A stretch of 64,000 nt of DNA from positions 21,938,635 to 22,002,634 of the forward strand of contig NC_135566.1 of NCBI RefSeq assembly GCF_964340395.1, written 5' to 3'. A program made the position numbers and the translations under genes. The notes beneath the pieces are model-generated. The model had not been told where the DNA came from. It ran no database searches and was given only the letters and a program-made list of their open reading frames with translations. Shown here piece after piece: positions 1-15,100 of the stretch. This stretch comes from Glandiceps talaboti. Its lineage: Eukaryota > Hemichordata > Enteropneusta > Spengelidae. The first letter of the stretch is position 1. Each line of letters begins with the position of its first letter.

Positions 1-42
1 ACAAACGTTATGGTTTCGATCCCACAACTCATTTGTTTTCAG

Positions 43-149
43 TCGTTGGATCTAGTTTCCCAAGAGTGAAACCTGTCATGGCATGGGAGGAGGAGAAAAG
101 ACCACCTATCAAGTTTAATGTCCAACAATTGCAAATTATTCTCCAACTG
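43..149 (+). CDS. PI4KA: PI4KA exon a (first in window)
   Basis: The acceptor follows a pyrimidine-rich tract ending TTTTCAG at 42 and the donor is GTGAGT at 150. Two bases complete a codon from an exon upstream of the window; then 35 codons read [20 protein letters not shown] and onward, ending in LQIILQL. This corresponds to the part of human PI4KA just before the 'LLNLVKKIVEE' helix, though similarity is modest here. It ends in phase 0, which fits the next exon at 9428. The call rests mainly on the splice signals and the continuity with the next exon. Confidence 0.85.
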
Positions 150-3100
150 GTGAGTTATTATTGTTATGTTCTGTTTGTAGCTTTGCAAGTATCAATGTCA
201 TTAAACTAGCTTAAATACTTAAAACTTACATTTTGTAATACTTGATAAATGCAGTGTTTTCATGAAGATTCCATCACTATGGTAACAAAGGGAGGGAGAA
301 GGTGGAACCAGGATGTTGTAAATCTTGCATAGATTTCCATACTTTGCATCACAATGAATCGATATGGAAACTGAGTAAAAACCTCTGTGGTAGACTTTAT
401 CTACTTGAAATAGATACCAGTCTTAACAAAAGCACAGTTGTCATCTGGTATAAACCTTTCCCTTGTTTTGTCTGTGGTTTGAACTTCCAGTAATCTCACA
501 TTGCATGAATACTATAGTATGTAATATTTATTATTATTATATAATTTTATTATCTATTTATATTTTGAAAGAGCTTTCTACATGTATGTCTTACATGTAT
601 ATGTACTTAACAATGAAATAGCTCACAAGATACGTTAAAGGAAGACACATGTGCAGATAAATTATCAGCTGTTACAAAGCTTTACTAAAATAATGTACCA
701 GAGGTAAAAGTCACAAAACATATTTTAAATGTTACGAAATACAAATACAGCATCAGACTCCAGTAGATGAAAAAAAAAAGCTCAGAATGAAATTCAGTCT
801 TAAAAAAGAAAGAAGTCAACTGCTTCAAACCTGCAATGTAAATGGTACATAAAAACATTAGATATTGTCTAAACCTGCAATGTAAATGGTACATAAAAAC
901 ATTAGATATTGTCTAAACCTGCAATGTAAATGGTACATAAAAACACTAGATATTGTCTAAACCTGCAATGTAAATGGTACATAAAAACACTAGATATTGT
1001 CTAAACCTGCAATGTAAATGGTACATAAAAACATTAGATATTGTCTAAACCTGCAATGTAAATGGTACATAAAAACATTAGATATTGTCTAAACCTGCAA
1101 TGTAAATGGTACATAAAAACATTAGATATTGTCTAAACCTGCAATGTAAATGGTACATAAAAACATTAGATATTGTCTAAACCTGCAATGTAAATGGTAC
1201 ATAAAAACACTAGATATTGTCTAAACCTGCAATGTAAATGGTACATAAAAACATTAGATATTGTCTAAACCTGCAATGTAAATGGTACATAAAAACACTA
1301 GATATTGTCTAAACCTGCAATGGAAATGGTACATAAAAACATTAGATATTGTCTAAACCTGCAATGTAAATGGTACATAAAAACATTAGATATTGTCTAA
1401 ACCTGCAATGTAAATGGTACATAAAAACACTAGATATTGTCTAAACCTGCAATGTAAATGGTACATAAAAACATTAGATATTGTCTAAACCTGCAATGTA
1501 AATGGTACATAAAAACATTAGATATTGTCTAAACCTGCAATGTAAATGGTACATAAAAACATTAGATATTGTCTAAACCTGCAATGTAAATGGTACATAA
1601 AAACACTAGATATTGTCTAAACCTGCAATGTAAATGGTACATAAAAACATTAGATATTGTCTAAACCTGCAATGTAAATGGTACATAAAAACATTAGATA
1701 TTGTCTAAACCTGCAATGTAAATGGTACATAAAAACACCAGATATTGTCTAAACCTGCAATGTAAATGGTACATAAAAACACTAGATATTGTCTAAACCT
1801 GCAATGTAAATGGTACATAAAAACATTAGATATTGTCTAAACCTGCAATGTAAATGGTACATAAAAACATTAGATATTGTCTAAACCTGCAATGTAAATG
1901 GTACATAAAAACACCAGATATTGTCTAAACCTGCAATGTAAATGGTACATAAAAACACTAGATATTGTCTAAACCTGCAATGTAAATGGTACATAAAAAC
2001 ACCAGATATTGTCTAAACCTGCAATGTAAATGGTACATAAAAACATTAGATATTGTCTAAACCTGCAATGTAAATGGTACATAAAAACACTAGATATTGT
2101 CTAAACCTGCAATGTAAATGGTACATAAAAACATTAGATATTGTCTAAACCTGCAATGTAAATGGTACATAAAAACACTAGATATTGTCTAAACCTGCAA
2201 TGTAAATGGTACATAAAAACACTAGATATTGTCTAAACCTGCAATGTAAATGGTACTTAAAAACATTACATATTGTCTAAACCTGCAATGTAAATGGTAC
2301 ATAAAAACACCAGATATTGTCTAAACCTGCAATGTAAATGGTACATAAAAACACTAGATATTGTCTAAACCTGCAATGTAAATGGTACATAAAAACATTA
2401 GATATTGTCTAAACCTGCAATGTAAATGGTACATAAAAACATTAGATATTGTCTAAACCTGCAATGTAAATGGTACATAAAAACATTAGATATTGTCTAA
2501 ACCTGCAATGTAAATGGTACATAAAAACACTAGATATTGTCTAAACCTGCAATGTAAATGGTACATAAAAACACTAATATTGTCTAAACCTGCAATGTAA
2601 ATGGTACATAAAAAAACTAGATATTGTCTAAACCTGCAATGTAAATGGTACATAAAAACATTAGATATTGTCTAAACCTGCAATGTAAATGGTAAATAAA
2701 AACATTAGATATTGTCTAAACCTGCAATGTAAATGGTACATAGAAACACTAGATATTGTCTAAACCTGCAATGTAAATGGTAAATAAAAACACTAATATT
2801 GTCTAAACCTGCAATGTAAATGGTACATAGAAACACTAGATATTGTCTAAACCTGCAATGTAAATGGTACATAAAAAAACTAGATATTGTCTAAACCTGC
2901 AATGTAAATGGTACATAAAAACATTAGATATTGTCTAAACCTGCAATGTAAATGGTACATAAAAACATTAGATATTGTCTAAACCTGCAATGTAAATGGT
3001 ACATAAAAACACTAGATATTGTCTAAACCTGCAATGTAAATGGTACATAAAAACATTAGATATTGTCTAAACCTGCAATGTAAATGGTAAATAAAAACAT

Positions 3101-6100
3101 TAGATATTGTCTAAACCTGCAATGTAAATGGTACATAGAAACACTAGATATTGTCTAAACCTGCAATGTAAATGGTACATAAAAAAACTAGATATTGTCT
3201 AAACCTGCAATGTAAATGGTACATAAAAACATTAGATATTGTCTAAACCTGCAATGTAAATGGTACATAAAAACACCAGATATTGTCTAAACCTGCAATG
3301 TAAATGGTACATAAAAACACTAGATATTGTCTAAACCTGCAATGTAAATGGTACATAAAAACACTAGATATTGTCTAAACCTGCAATGTAAATGGTACAT
3401 AAAAACATTAGTTATTGTCTAAAACTGCAATGTAAATGGTACATAAAAACACTAGATATTGTCTAAACCTGCAATGTAAATGGTACATAAAAACATTAGA
3501 TATTGTCTAAACCTGCAATGTAAATGGTACATAAAAACACTAGATATTGTCTAAACCTGCAATGTAAATGGTACATAAAAACATTAGATATTGTCTAAAC
3601 CTGCAATGTAAATGGTACATAAAAACACTAGATATTGTCTAAACCTGCAATGTAAATGGTACATAAAAACACTAGATATTGTCTAAACCTGCAATGTAAA
3701 TGGTACATAAAAACACTAGATATTGTCTAAACCTGCAATGTAAATGGTACATAAAAACACTAGATATTGTCTAAACCTGCAATGTAAATGGTACATAAAA
3801 ACACTAGATATTGTCTAAACCTGCAATGTAAATGGTACATAAAAACATTAGATATTGTCTAAACCTGCAATGTAAATGGTACATAAAAACACCAGATATT
3901 GTCTAAACCTGCAATGTAAATGGTACATAAAAACATTAGATATTGTCTAAACCTGCAATGTAAATGGTAAATAAAAACATTAGATATTGTCTAAACCTGC
4001 AATGTAAATGGTACATAAAAACATTAGATATTGTCTAAACCTGCAATGTAAATGGTACATAAAAACACTAGATATTGTCTAAACCTGCAATGTAAATGGT
4101 ACATAAAAACATTAGATATTGTCTAAACCTGCAATGTAAATGGTACATAAAAACATTAGATATTGTCTAAACCTGCAATGTAAATGGTACATAAAAACAT
4201 TAGATATTGTCTAAACCTGCAATGTAAATGGTACATAAAAACATTAGATATTGTCTAAACCTGCAATGTAAATGGTACATAAAAACATTAGATATTGTCT
4301 AAACCTGCAATGTAAATGGTACATAAAAACATTAGATATTGTCTAAACCTGCAATGTAAATGGTACATAAAAACACTAGATATTGTCTAAACCTGCAATG
4401 TAAATGGTACATAAAAACACTAGATATTGTCTAAACCTGCAATGTAAATGGTACATAAAAACACTAGATATTGTCTAAACCTGCAATGTAAATGGTACAT
4501 AAAAACATTAGATATTGTCTAAACCTGCAATGTAAATGGTACATAAAAACACTAGATATTGTCTAAACCTGCAATGTAAATGGTACATAAAAACATTAGA
4601 TATTGTCTAAATCTGCAATGTAAATGGTACATAAAAACACTAGATATTGTCTAAACCTGCAATGTAAATGGTACATAAAAACACTAGATATTGTCTAAAC
4701 CTGCAATGTAAATGGTACATAAAAACATTAGATATTGTCTAAACCTGCAATGTAAATGGTACATAAAAACACCAGATATTGTCTAAACCTGCAATGTAAA
4801 TGGTACATAAAAACACTAGATATTGTCTAAACCTGCAATGTAAATGGTACATAAAAACACTAGATATTGTCTAAACCTGCAATGTAAATGGTACATAAAA
4901 ACACTAGATATTGTCTAAACCTGCAATGTAAATGGTACATAAAAACATTAGATATTGTCTAAACCTGCAATGTAAATGGTACATAAAAACATTAGATATT
5001 GTCTAAACCTGCAATGTAAATGGTACATAAAAACACCAGATATTGTCTAAACCTGCAATGTAAATGGTACATAAAAACACTAGATATTGTCTAAACCTGC
5101 AATGTAAATGGTACATAAAAACATTAGATATTGTCTAAACCTGCAATGTAAATGGTACTTAAAAACATTACATATTGTCTAAACCTGCAATGTAAATGGT
5201 ACATAAAAACACTAGATATTGTCTAAACCTGCAATGTAAATGGTACATAAAAACACCAGATATTGTCTAAACCTTCAATGTAAATGGTACATAAAAACAT
5301 TAGATATTGTCTAAACCTGCAATGTAAATGGTACATAAAAACACTAGATATTGTCTAAACCTGCAATGTAAATGGTACATAAAAACATTAGATATTGTCT
5401 AAACCTGCAATGTAAATGGTACATAAAAACACTAGATATTGTCTAAACCTGCAATGTAAATGGTACATAAAAAAACTAGATATTGTCTAAACCTGCAATG
5501 TAAATGGTACATAAAAACATTAGATATTGTCTAAACCTGCAATGTAAATGGTACATAAAAACACTAGATATTGTCTAAACCTGCAATGTAAATGGTACAT
5601 AAAAACACTAGATATTGTCTAAACCTGCAATGTAAATGGTACATAAAAACACTAGATATTGTCTAAACCTGCAATGTAAATGGTACATAAAAACACTAGA
5701 TATTGTCTAAACCTGCAATGTAAATGGTACATAAAAACACACCTGCAATGTAAATGGTACATAAAAACACTAGATATTGTCTAAACCTGCAATGTAAATG
5801 GTACATAAAAACACTAGATATTGTCTAAACCTGCAATGTAAATGGTACATAAAAACACCAGATATTGTCTAAACCTGCAATGTAAATGGTACATAAAAAC
5901 ACTAGATATTGTCTAAACCTGCAATGTAAATGGTACATAAAAACATTAGATATTGTCTAAACCTGCAATGTAAATGGTACATAAAAACATTAGATATTGT
6001 CTAAACCTGCAATGTAAATGGTACATAAAAACACTAGATATTGTCTAAATCTGTAATGTAAATGGTACATAAAAACATTAGATATTGTCTAAACCTGCAA

Positions 6101-9100
6101 TGTAAATGGTACATAAAAACATTAGATATTGTCTAAACCTGCAATGTAAATGGTACATAAAAACACCAGATATTGTCTAAACCTGCAATGTAAATGGTAC
6201 ATAAAAACACTAGATATTGTCTAAATCTGCAATGTAAATGGTACATAAAAACATTAGATATTGTCTAAACCTGCAATGTAAATGGTACATAAAAACACTA
6301 GATATTGTCTAAATCTGCAATGTAAATGGTACATAAAAACATTAGATATTGTCTAAACCTGCAATGTAAATGGTACATAAAAACATTAGATATTGTCTAA
6401 ACCTGCAATGTAAATGGTACATAAAAACACTAGATATTGTCTAAATCTGCAATGTAAATGGTACATAAAAACATTAGATATTGTCTAAACCTGCAATGTA
6501 AATGGTACATAAAAACATTAGATATTGTCTAAACCTGCAATGTAAATGGTACATAAAAACATTTGATATTGTCTAAACCTGCAATGTAAATGGTACATAA
6601 AAACACTAGATATTGTCTAAACCTGCAATGTAAATGGTACATAAAAACATTAGATATTGTCTAAACCTGCAATGTAAATGGTACATAAAAACATTAGATA
6701 TTGTCTAAACCTGCAATGTAAATGGTACATAAAAACACTAGATATTGTCTAAACCTGCAATGTAAATGGTACATAAAAACACCAGATATTGTCTAAACCT
6801 GCAATGTAAATGGTACATAAAAACACTAGATATTGTCTAAACCTGCAATGTAAATGGTACATAAAAACATTAGATATTGTCTAAACCTGCAATGTAAATG
6901 GTACATAAAAACATTAGATATTGTCTAAACCTGCAATGTAAATGGTACATAAAAACATTAGATATTGTCTAAACCTGCAATGTAAATGGTACATAAAAAC
7001 ACCAGATATTGTCTAAACCTGCAATGTAAATGGTACATAAAAACACTAGATATTGTCTAAACCTGCAATGTAAATGGTACATAAAAACATTAGATATTGT
7101 CTAAACCTGCAATGTAAATGGTACATAAAAACACCAGATATTGTCTAAACCTGCAATGTAAATGGTACATAAAAACATTAGATATTGTCTAAACCTGCAA
7201 TGTAAATGGTACATAAAAACACCAGATATTGTCTAAACCTGCAATGTAAATGGTACATAAAAACATTAGATATTGTCTAAACCTGCAATGTAAATGGTAC
7301 ATAAAAACATTAGATATTGTCTAAACCTGCAATGTAAATGGTACATAAAAACACCAGATATTGTCTAAACCTGCAATGTAAATGGTACATAAAAACATTA
7401 GATATTGTCTAAACCTTCAATGTAAATGGTACATAAAAACACTAGATATTGTCTAAACCTGCAATGTAAATGGTACATAAAAACACTAGATATTGTCTAA
7501 ACCTGCAATGTAAATGGTACATAAAAACATTAGATATTGTCTAAACCTGCAATGTAAATGGTACATAAAAACACTAGATATTGTCTAAACCTGCAATGTA
7601 AATGGTACATAAAAACACTAGATATTGTCTAAACCTGCAATGTAAATGGTACATAAAAACACTAGATATTGTCTAAACCTGCAATGTAAATGGTACATAA
7701 AAACATTAGATATTGTCTAAACCTGCAATGTAAATGGTACATAAAAACATTAGATATTGTCTAAACCTGCAATGTAAATGGTACATAAAAACATTAGATA
7801 TTGTCTAAACCTGCAATGTAAATGGTACATAAAAACATTAGATATTGTCTAAACCTGCAATGTAAATGGTACATAAAAACACTAGATATTGTCTAAACCT
7901 GCAATGTAAATGGTACATAAAAACATTAGATATTGTCTAAACCTGCAATGTAAATGGTACATAAAAACATTAGATATTGTCTAAACCTGCAATGTAAATG
8001 GTACATAAAAACACTAGATATTGTCTAAACCTGCAATGTAAATGGTACATAAAAACATTAGATATTGTCTAAACCTGCAATGTAAATGGTACATAAAAAA
8101 ACTAGATATTGTCTAAACCTGCAATGTAAATGGTACATAAAAACACTAGATATTGTCTAAACCTGCAATGTAAATGGTACATAAAAACACTAGATATTGT
8201 CTAAACCTGCAATGTAAATGGTACATAAAAACACTAGATATTGTCTAAACCTGCAATGTAAATGGTACATAAAAACATTAGATATTGTCTAAACCTGCAA
8301 TGTAAATGGTACATAAAAACACCAGATATTGTCTAAACCTGCAATGTAAATGGTACATAAAAACATTAGATATTGTCTAAACCTGCAATGTAAATGGTAC
8401 ATAAAAACACCAGATATTGTCTAAACCTGCAATGTAAATGGTACATAAAAACATTAGATATTGTCTAAACCTGCAATGTAAATGGTACATAAAAACACTA
8501 GATATTGTCTAAACCTGCAATGTAAATGGTACATAAAAACACCAGATATTGTCTAAACCTGCAATGTAAATGGTACATAAAAACACTAGATATTGTCTAA
8601 ACCTGCAATGTAAATGGTACATAAAAACACTAGATATTGTCTAAACCTGCAATGTAAATGGTACATAAAAACACTAGATATTGTCTAAACCTGCAATGTA
8701 AATGGTACATAAAAACACCAGATATTGTCTATAAAGATGTCTTCAGTCCATGATTTAATATGTTATTTATGTTAGTGTTACAAATATGAAAAGGCAGTGA
8801 GTGTCACAAAGAAGGGGCACAGATAGTCTAGCTGCTAGACCTTTGGGTTTTCTTCCGATAAGATATGACGAGCAACCGGTCACTTTATCGGGGGTGGAAC
8901 ACCCAAAGTCTAGCTAAAGTCATTCAATTGATATAAATAATGGCCAATCAGAGAACCTCATTGACAACTATCACAAACAGGACAATGGCTGATTTTTTTT
9001 GGCATATTCAGTGTAAGGAGGGCTTGTAAAATAACCACTAATGCCTTAAATGAAATGTGTGAATGACAACGTCTACAGTATGGGTTATAGAATATAATAA

Positions 9101-12100
9101 CATATATATGCATGCATTGCCGAACCCATGGACTTACGTCATCTCAATGGAATGCCAAGTCTTAAAATGACTTTAGCTAGACGTTTGGGTATTCCACCCT
9201 CAATTAAGTGACCTTTGGTTGCTTATCTTATTGGAAGAAAGCCCGGAGGTATAGCAGCAAGACTAGGGCACAGACAGAAAACGATCTTTAATAGCTGTAT
9301 GTGTTTTGTTAAAATGACTACCTAGTTGAATTAAGTGCAGTTTCTCAGCTGATTGGAGATCTTTAGTTAGAATGTACAACTCAATCTAATATATTATTAA
9401 GTGTCTTTATGTCTTGTTTGTCTACAGGCCAAGAAGTTGATGAACAAAGATATTTTAAAGTTTTTAGATAATGCTTTGTTAGATTATCTTGGAGAAGGCA
9501 AAGAAGATAAACAGTTTATATATCACAGTTTCAGTGAAACTATCAATGTTGCCATAGTTACATTGTTACGATACTTACTTCATCACCAAGAAGGTATGTC
9601 ATCAATTTTGTGAATTAAGACCCCAAGTAAGTAGTCAAGTATTTTAGATGTCAAATTACTGTATTTTAAAAGTGCATGCCATACTAACTTAGAATAACTC
9701 AGACTCAAGCATAAGATTGATCAATGTGTAATTAATTGGTTGAATATGTTCAGTCACAAAATAATAATATCAGAGTTAGAGATTGCTTAAGGGGTGAAAG
9801 ATATTGCAAAGATAGGGATCAGAAGTGAATTGTATAGTATGATTATTACACTAGGTCTAATGGAGATTAGTAAGATATGAAAATGAATTGAATTTCTACT
9901 TGCATTCACAATTACAATTATATCACTGTAACAGTAAACATTGTAAATTTGGAACTTGTAATTGTATACAGCTAAAGTATAATATATAATACATGTATAT
10001 CTAATCATTTGGTTAATTATTCAGATTTGGATTAAACATTTAGGTGTGAAAAACAGTTGTCATGCAAAACTAGGTTATGGCTTCCCTCAAACATGAACCT
10101 GGGACTCAACCCTTGCCTGATGGAGGGCACTCTTTTCCTTTACATAATGTACTGACATTAAAGTCACTGTCAGTGCTACAGATTTCAACAATTGTAATTA
10201 CTTATAGTAAAGGTATTCTAATGTTATATTTTCATATTTCAGATCATTAGCAAATGTTGATAAATATACAGTGTTAAAAATAATAAAAATGATGACCAAG
10301 ATTTTTATTTAAAAAAATGTCATAATATAAAATACTGTGCAATAAGATCTTGTATAGCCATGTCTTCTGTCACTGTAAGAATTGAAATCATTAATAGTGT
10401 TATTTGTCTGATTGTCTGTTGACATAGATTTACCAATCAGCTTTACAGTAGATGTACAGTCATTTATCAGAGACCTCTTCCTGTCTGGACAAACAGAGCT
10501 ACAAAATAGAAGTCAGGATACTGTACCAAAGAGTATGAACTCTCTCAACACATTCTCACTGGCAGTACAAGCTAACGCTGCTAGTGTTGACTTACTGGTA
10601 TGGGCTGTCAAAGAAGACACAGGTTAGTGTAGTGTAGACCTATATGTGTGGGCTGTCAGTGAATACACAGGTTAGTGTAGTGTGGACCTGTATGTGTGGG
10701 CTGTCAGTGAATACACAGGTTAGTGTAGTGTAGACCTATATGTGTGGGCTGTCAGTGAATACACAGGTTAGTGTAGTGTAGACCTATATGTGTGGGCTGT
10801 CAAAGAAGACACAGGTTAGTGTAGTGTAGACCTATATGTGTGGGCTGTCAGTGAATACACAGGTTAGTGTAGTGTAGACCTATATGTGTGGGCTGTCAGT
10901 GAAGACACAGGTTAGTGTAGTGTAGACCTATATGTGTGGGCTGTCAGTGAATACACAGGTTAGCGTAGTGTAGACCTATATGTGTGGGCTGTCAGTGAAT
11001 ACACAGGTTAGTGTAGTGTAGACCTATATGTGTGGGCTGTCAGTGAATACACAGGTTAGTGTAGTGTAGACCTGTATGTGTGGGCTGTCAGTGAATACAC
11101 AGGTTAGCGTAGTGTAGACCTATATGTGTGGGCTGTCAGTGAATACACAGGTTAGTGTAGTGTAGACCTATATGTGTGGGCTGTCAGTGAATACACAGGT
11201 TAGTGTACATGTAGTGTAGACCTATATGTGTGGGCTGTCAGTGAATACACAGGTTAGTGTAGTGTAGACCTATATGTGTGGGCTGTCAGTGAATACACAG
11301 GTTAGTGTAGTGTAGACCTGTATGTGTGGGCTGTCAGTGAATACACAGGTTAGTGTAGTGTAGACCTCTATGTGTGGACTGTCAGTGAATACACAGGTTA
11401 GTGTAGTGTAGACCTATATGTATGGGCTGTCAGTGAATACACAGGTTAGTGTAGTGTAAACCTATATGTGTGGGCTGTCAGTGAATACACAGGTTAGTGT
11501 AGTGTAGACCTATATGTGTGGGCTGTCAGTGAATACACAGGTTAGTGTAGTGTAAACCTATATGTGTGGGCTGTCAGTGAATACACAGGTTAGTGTAGTG
11601 TAGACCTATATGTATGGGCTGTCAGTGAATACACAGGTTAGTGTAGTGTAGACCTGTATGTGTGGGCTGTCAGTGAATACACAGGTTAGTGTAGTGTAGA
11701 CCTGTATGTGTGGGCTGTCAGTGAATACACAGGTTAGTGTAGTGTAGACCTATATGTGTGGGCTGTCAGTGAATACACAGGTTAGTGTAGTGTAGACCTA
11801 TATGTATGGGCTGTCAGTGAATACACAGGTTAGTGTAGTGTAGACCTGTATGTGTGGACTGTCAGTGAATACACAGGTTAGTGTAGTGTAGACCTATACA
11901 TGTATGTGTGGGCTGTCAGTGAATACACAGGTTGGTGTAGTGTAGACCTATATGTGTGGGCTGTCAGTGAATACACAGGTTAGTGTAGTGTAGACCTATA
12001 TGTGTGGGCTGTCAGTGAATACACAGGTTAGTGTAGTGTAGACCTATATGTGTGGGCTGTCAGTGAATACACAGGTTAGTGTACATGTAGTGTAGACCTA

Positions 12101-15100
12101 TATGTGTGGGCTGTCAGTGAATACACAGGTTAGTGTAGTGTAGACCTATATGTGTGGGCTGTCAGTGAATACACAGGTTAGTGTAGTGTAGACCTCTATG
12201 TGTGGGCTGTCAGTGAATACACAGGTTAGTGTAGTGTAGACCTATATGTATGGGCTGTCAGTGAATACACAGGTTAGTGTAGTGTAGACCTGTATGTGTG
12301 GGCTGTCATTGAATACACAGGTTAGTGTAGTGTAGACCTGTATGTGTGGACTGTCAGTGAATACACATGTTAGTGTAGTGTGGACCTGTATGTGTGGACT
12401 GTCAGTGAATACACAGGTTAGTGTAGTGTAGACCTGTATGTGTGGGCTGTCAGTGAATACACAGGTTAGTGTAGTGTAGACCTGTATGTGTGGACTGTCA
12501 GTGAATACACAGGTTAGTGTAGTGTAGACCTGTATGTGTGGACTGTCAGTGAATACACAGGTTAGTGTAGTGTAGACCTGTATGTGTGGGCTGTCAGTGA
12601 ATACACAGGTTAGTGTAGTGTAGACCTGTATGTGTGGGCTGTCAGTGAATACACAGGTTAGTGTAGTGTAGACCTGTATGTGTGGGCTGTCAGTGAATAC
12701 ACAGGTTAGTGTAGTGTAGACCTGTATGTGTGGGCTGTCAGTGAATACACAGGTTAGTGTAGTGTAGACCTGTATGTGTGGACTGTCAGTGAATACACAG
12801 GTTAGTGTAGTGTAGACCTGTATGTGTGGACTGTCAGTGAATACACAGGTTAGTGTAGTGTAGACCTGTATGTGTTGGCTGTCAGTGAATATACATGTTA
12901 GTGTAGTGTAGACCTGTATGTGTGGACTGTCAGTGAATACACAGGTTAGTGTAGTGTAGACCTGTATGTGTGGACTGTCAGTGAATACACAGGTTAGTGT
13001 AGTGTAGACCTGTATGTGTTGGCTGTCAGTGAATATACATGTTAGTGTAGTGTAGACCTGTATGTGTGGGCTGTCAGTGAATACACAGGTTAGTGTAGTG
13101 TAGACCTGTATGTGTGGGCTGTCAGTGAATACACAGGTTAGTGTAGTGTAGACCTGTATGTGTGGGCTGTCAGTGAATACACAGGTTAGTGTAGTGTAGA
13201 CCTGTATGTGTGGACTGTCAGTGAATACACAGGTTAGTGTAGTGTAGACCTGTATGTGTGGACTGTCAGTGAATACACAGGTTAGTGTAGTGTAGACCTG
13301 TATGTGTTGGCTGTCAGTGAATATACATGTTAGTGTAGTGTAGACCTGTATGTGTGGACTGTCAGTGAATACACAGGTTAGTGTAGTGTAGACCTGTATG
13401 TGTGGGCTGTCAGTGAATACACAGGTTAGTGTAGTGGCTTACCAGTCATAACGTCCCCAGGTCAAAACGTCCCCGGGTCAAAACGTCCCCGGGTATGACC
13501 AAAACGTCCCCTGGTCAAAACGTCCCCGGGTCAAAAACGTCCCCGGGTCAAAACGTCCTCGGGTATGACCAAAATTTAACCAAGAGACTTGACTGTGTAA
13601 CAGTTTCCGTTCCTTCCCTAAAAGTGTCAATAATTACCGTGAAAGTCATACGAGCGAAAGTTGCAATTTACTTTTTCACCGACTCGCCAGTGCATACTAC
13701 TTTCGTTCATCACGATTAACTATATTTGCATGATGTGCTAAATACATTGATCAATCGCAACATTCAAGTATTTGAAGCGTCGCCACGCGTGACTTCAAAC
13801 CTTACCGCCCTCTTCATTTGTGTTGCTAATTAGCACTTGTGTTAGCCGATCCATGGGAGCCGCATAAACGTATTTTGGGCACCTGAGGTGGGTACGCAGT
13901 CACATTACTGTATTGTGATGTAAGAAATAGTAAGAAATAAGGATATAATGTAACACACACACACACACACACACACTCACACACAAATAGTTTGGGTCGA
14001 GGAAAATGGAAAGACGGGGACGTTTTGACCTGGGGACGTTTTGACCCGGGGACGTTTTGACTTATGGAAACCGGGGACGTTTTGACCCGGGGACGTTTTG
14101 ACTGGATACCATATAGTGTAGACCTGTATGTATGGGCTGTCAGTGAATACACAGGTTAGTGTAGTGTAGACCTGTATGTGTGGACTGTCAATGAATACAC
14201 AGGTTAGTGTAGTGTGAACCTATATGTGTGGGCTGTCAGTGAATACACAGGTTAGTGTAGTGTAGACCTATATGTATGGGCTGTCAGTGAATACACAGGT
14301 TAGTGTAGTGTAGACCTATATGTGTGGGCTGTCAGTGAATACACAGGTTAATGTAGTGTAGACCTATATGTGTGGGCTGTCAGTGAATACACAGGTTAGT
14401 GTAGTGTAGACCTATATGTGTGGGCTGTCAGTGAATACACAGGTTAGTGTAGTGTAGACCTGTATGTATGGGCTGTCAGTGAATACACAGGTTAATGTAG
14501 TGTAGACCTATATGTGTGGGCTGTCAGTGAATACACAGGTTAGTGTAGTGTAAACCTATATGTGTGGGCTGTCAGTGAATACACAGGTTAGTGTAGTGTA
14601 GACCTATATGTGTGGGCTGTCAGTGAATACACAGGTTAGTGTAGTGTAGACCTATATGTGTGGGCTGTCAGTGAATACACAGGTTAGTGTAGTGTAGACC
14701 TGTATGTGTGGGCTGTCAGTGAATACACAGGTTAGTGTAGTGTAGACCTATATGTGTGGGCTGTCAGTGAATACACAGGTTAGTGTAGTGTAGACCTATA
14801 TGTGTGGGCTGTCAGTGAATACACAGGTTAGTGTAGTGTACATGTAGACCTGTATGTATGGGCTGTCAGTGAATACACAGGTTAGTGTAGTGTACATGTA
14901 GACCTGTATGTATGGGCTGTCAGTGAATACACAGGTTAGTGTAGTGTAAACCTATATGTGTGGGCTGTCAGTGAATACACAGGTTAGTGTAGTGTACATG
15001 TAGACCTGTATGTATAGGCTGTCAGTGAATACACAGGTTAGTGTAGTGTACATGTAGACCTGTATGTATAGGCTGTCAGTGAATACACAGGTTAGTGTAG

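Noticed and set aside
302-493. 63-codon frame after the first exon
   Set aside because: Chance frame within intron 1; no similarity or splice context.
826-8731. CRISPR array
   Set aside because: Units are contiguous without variable spacers, the genome is eukaryotic with introns, and no cas gene is present. The same applies to all other arrays.
13826-14152. 108-codon minus-strand frame
   Set aside because: Runs through the CGTCCCC subrepeats and (CA)n of the foldback element; no protein similarity.
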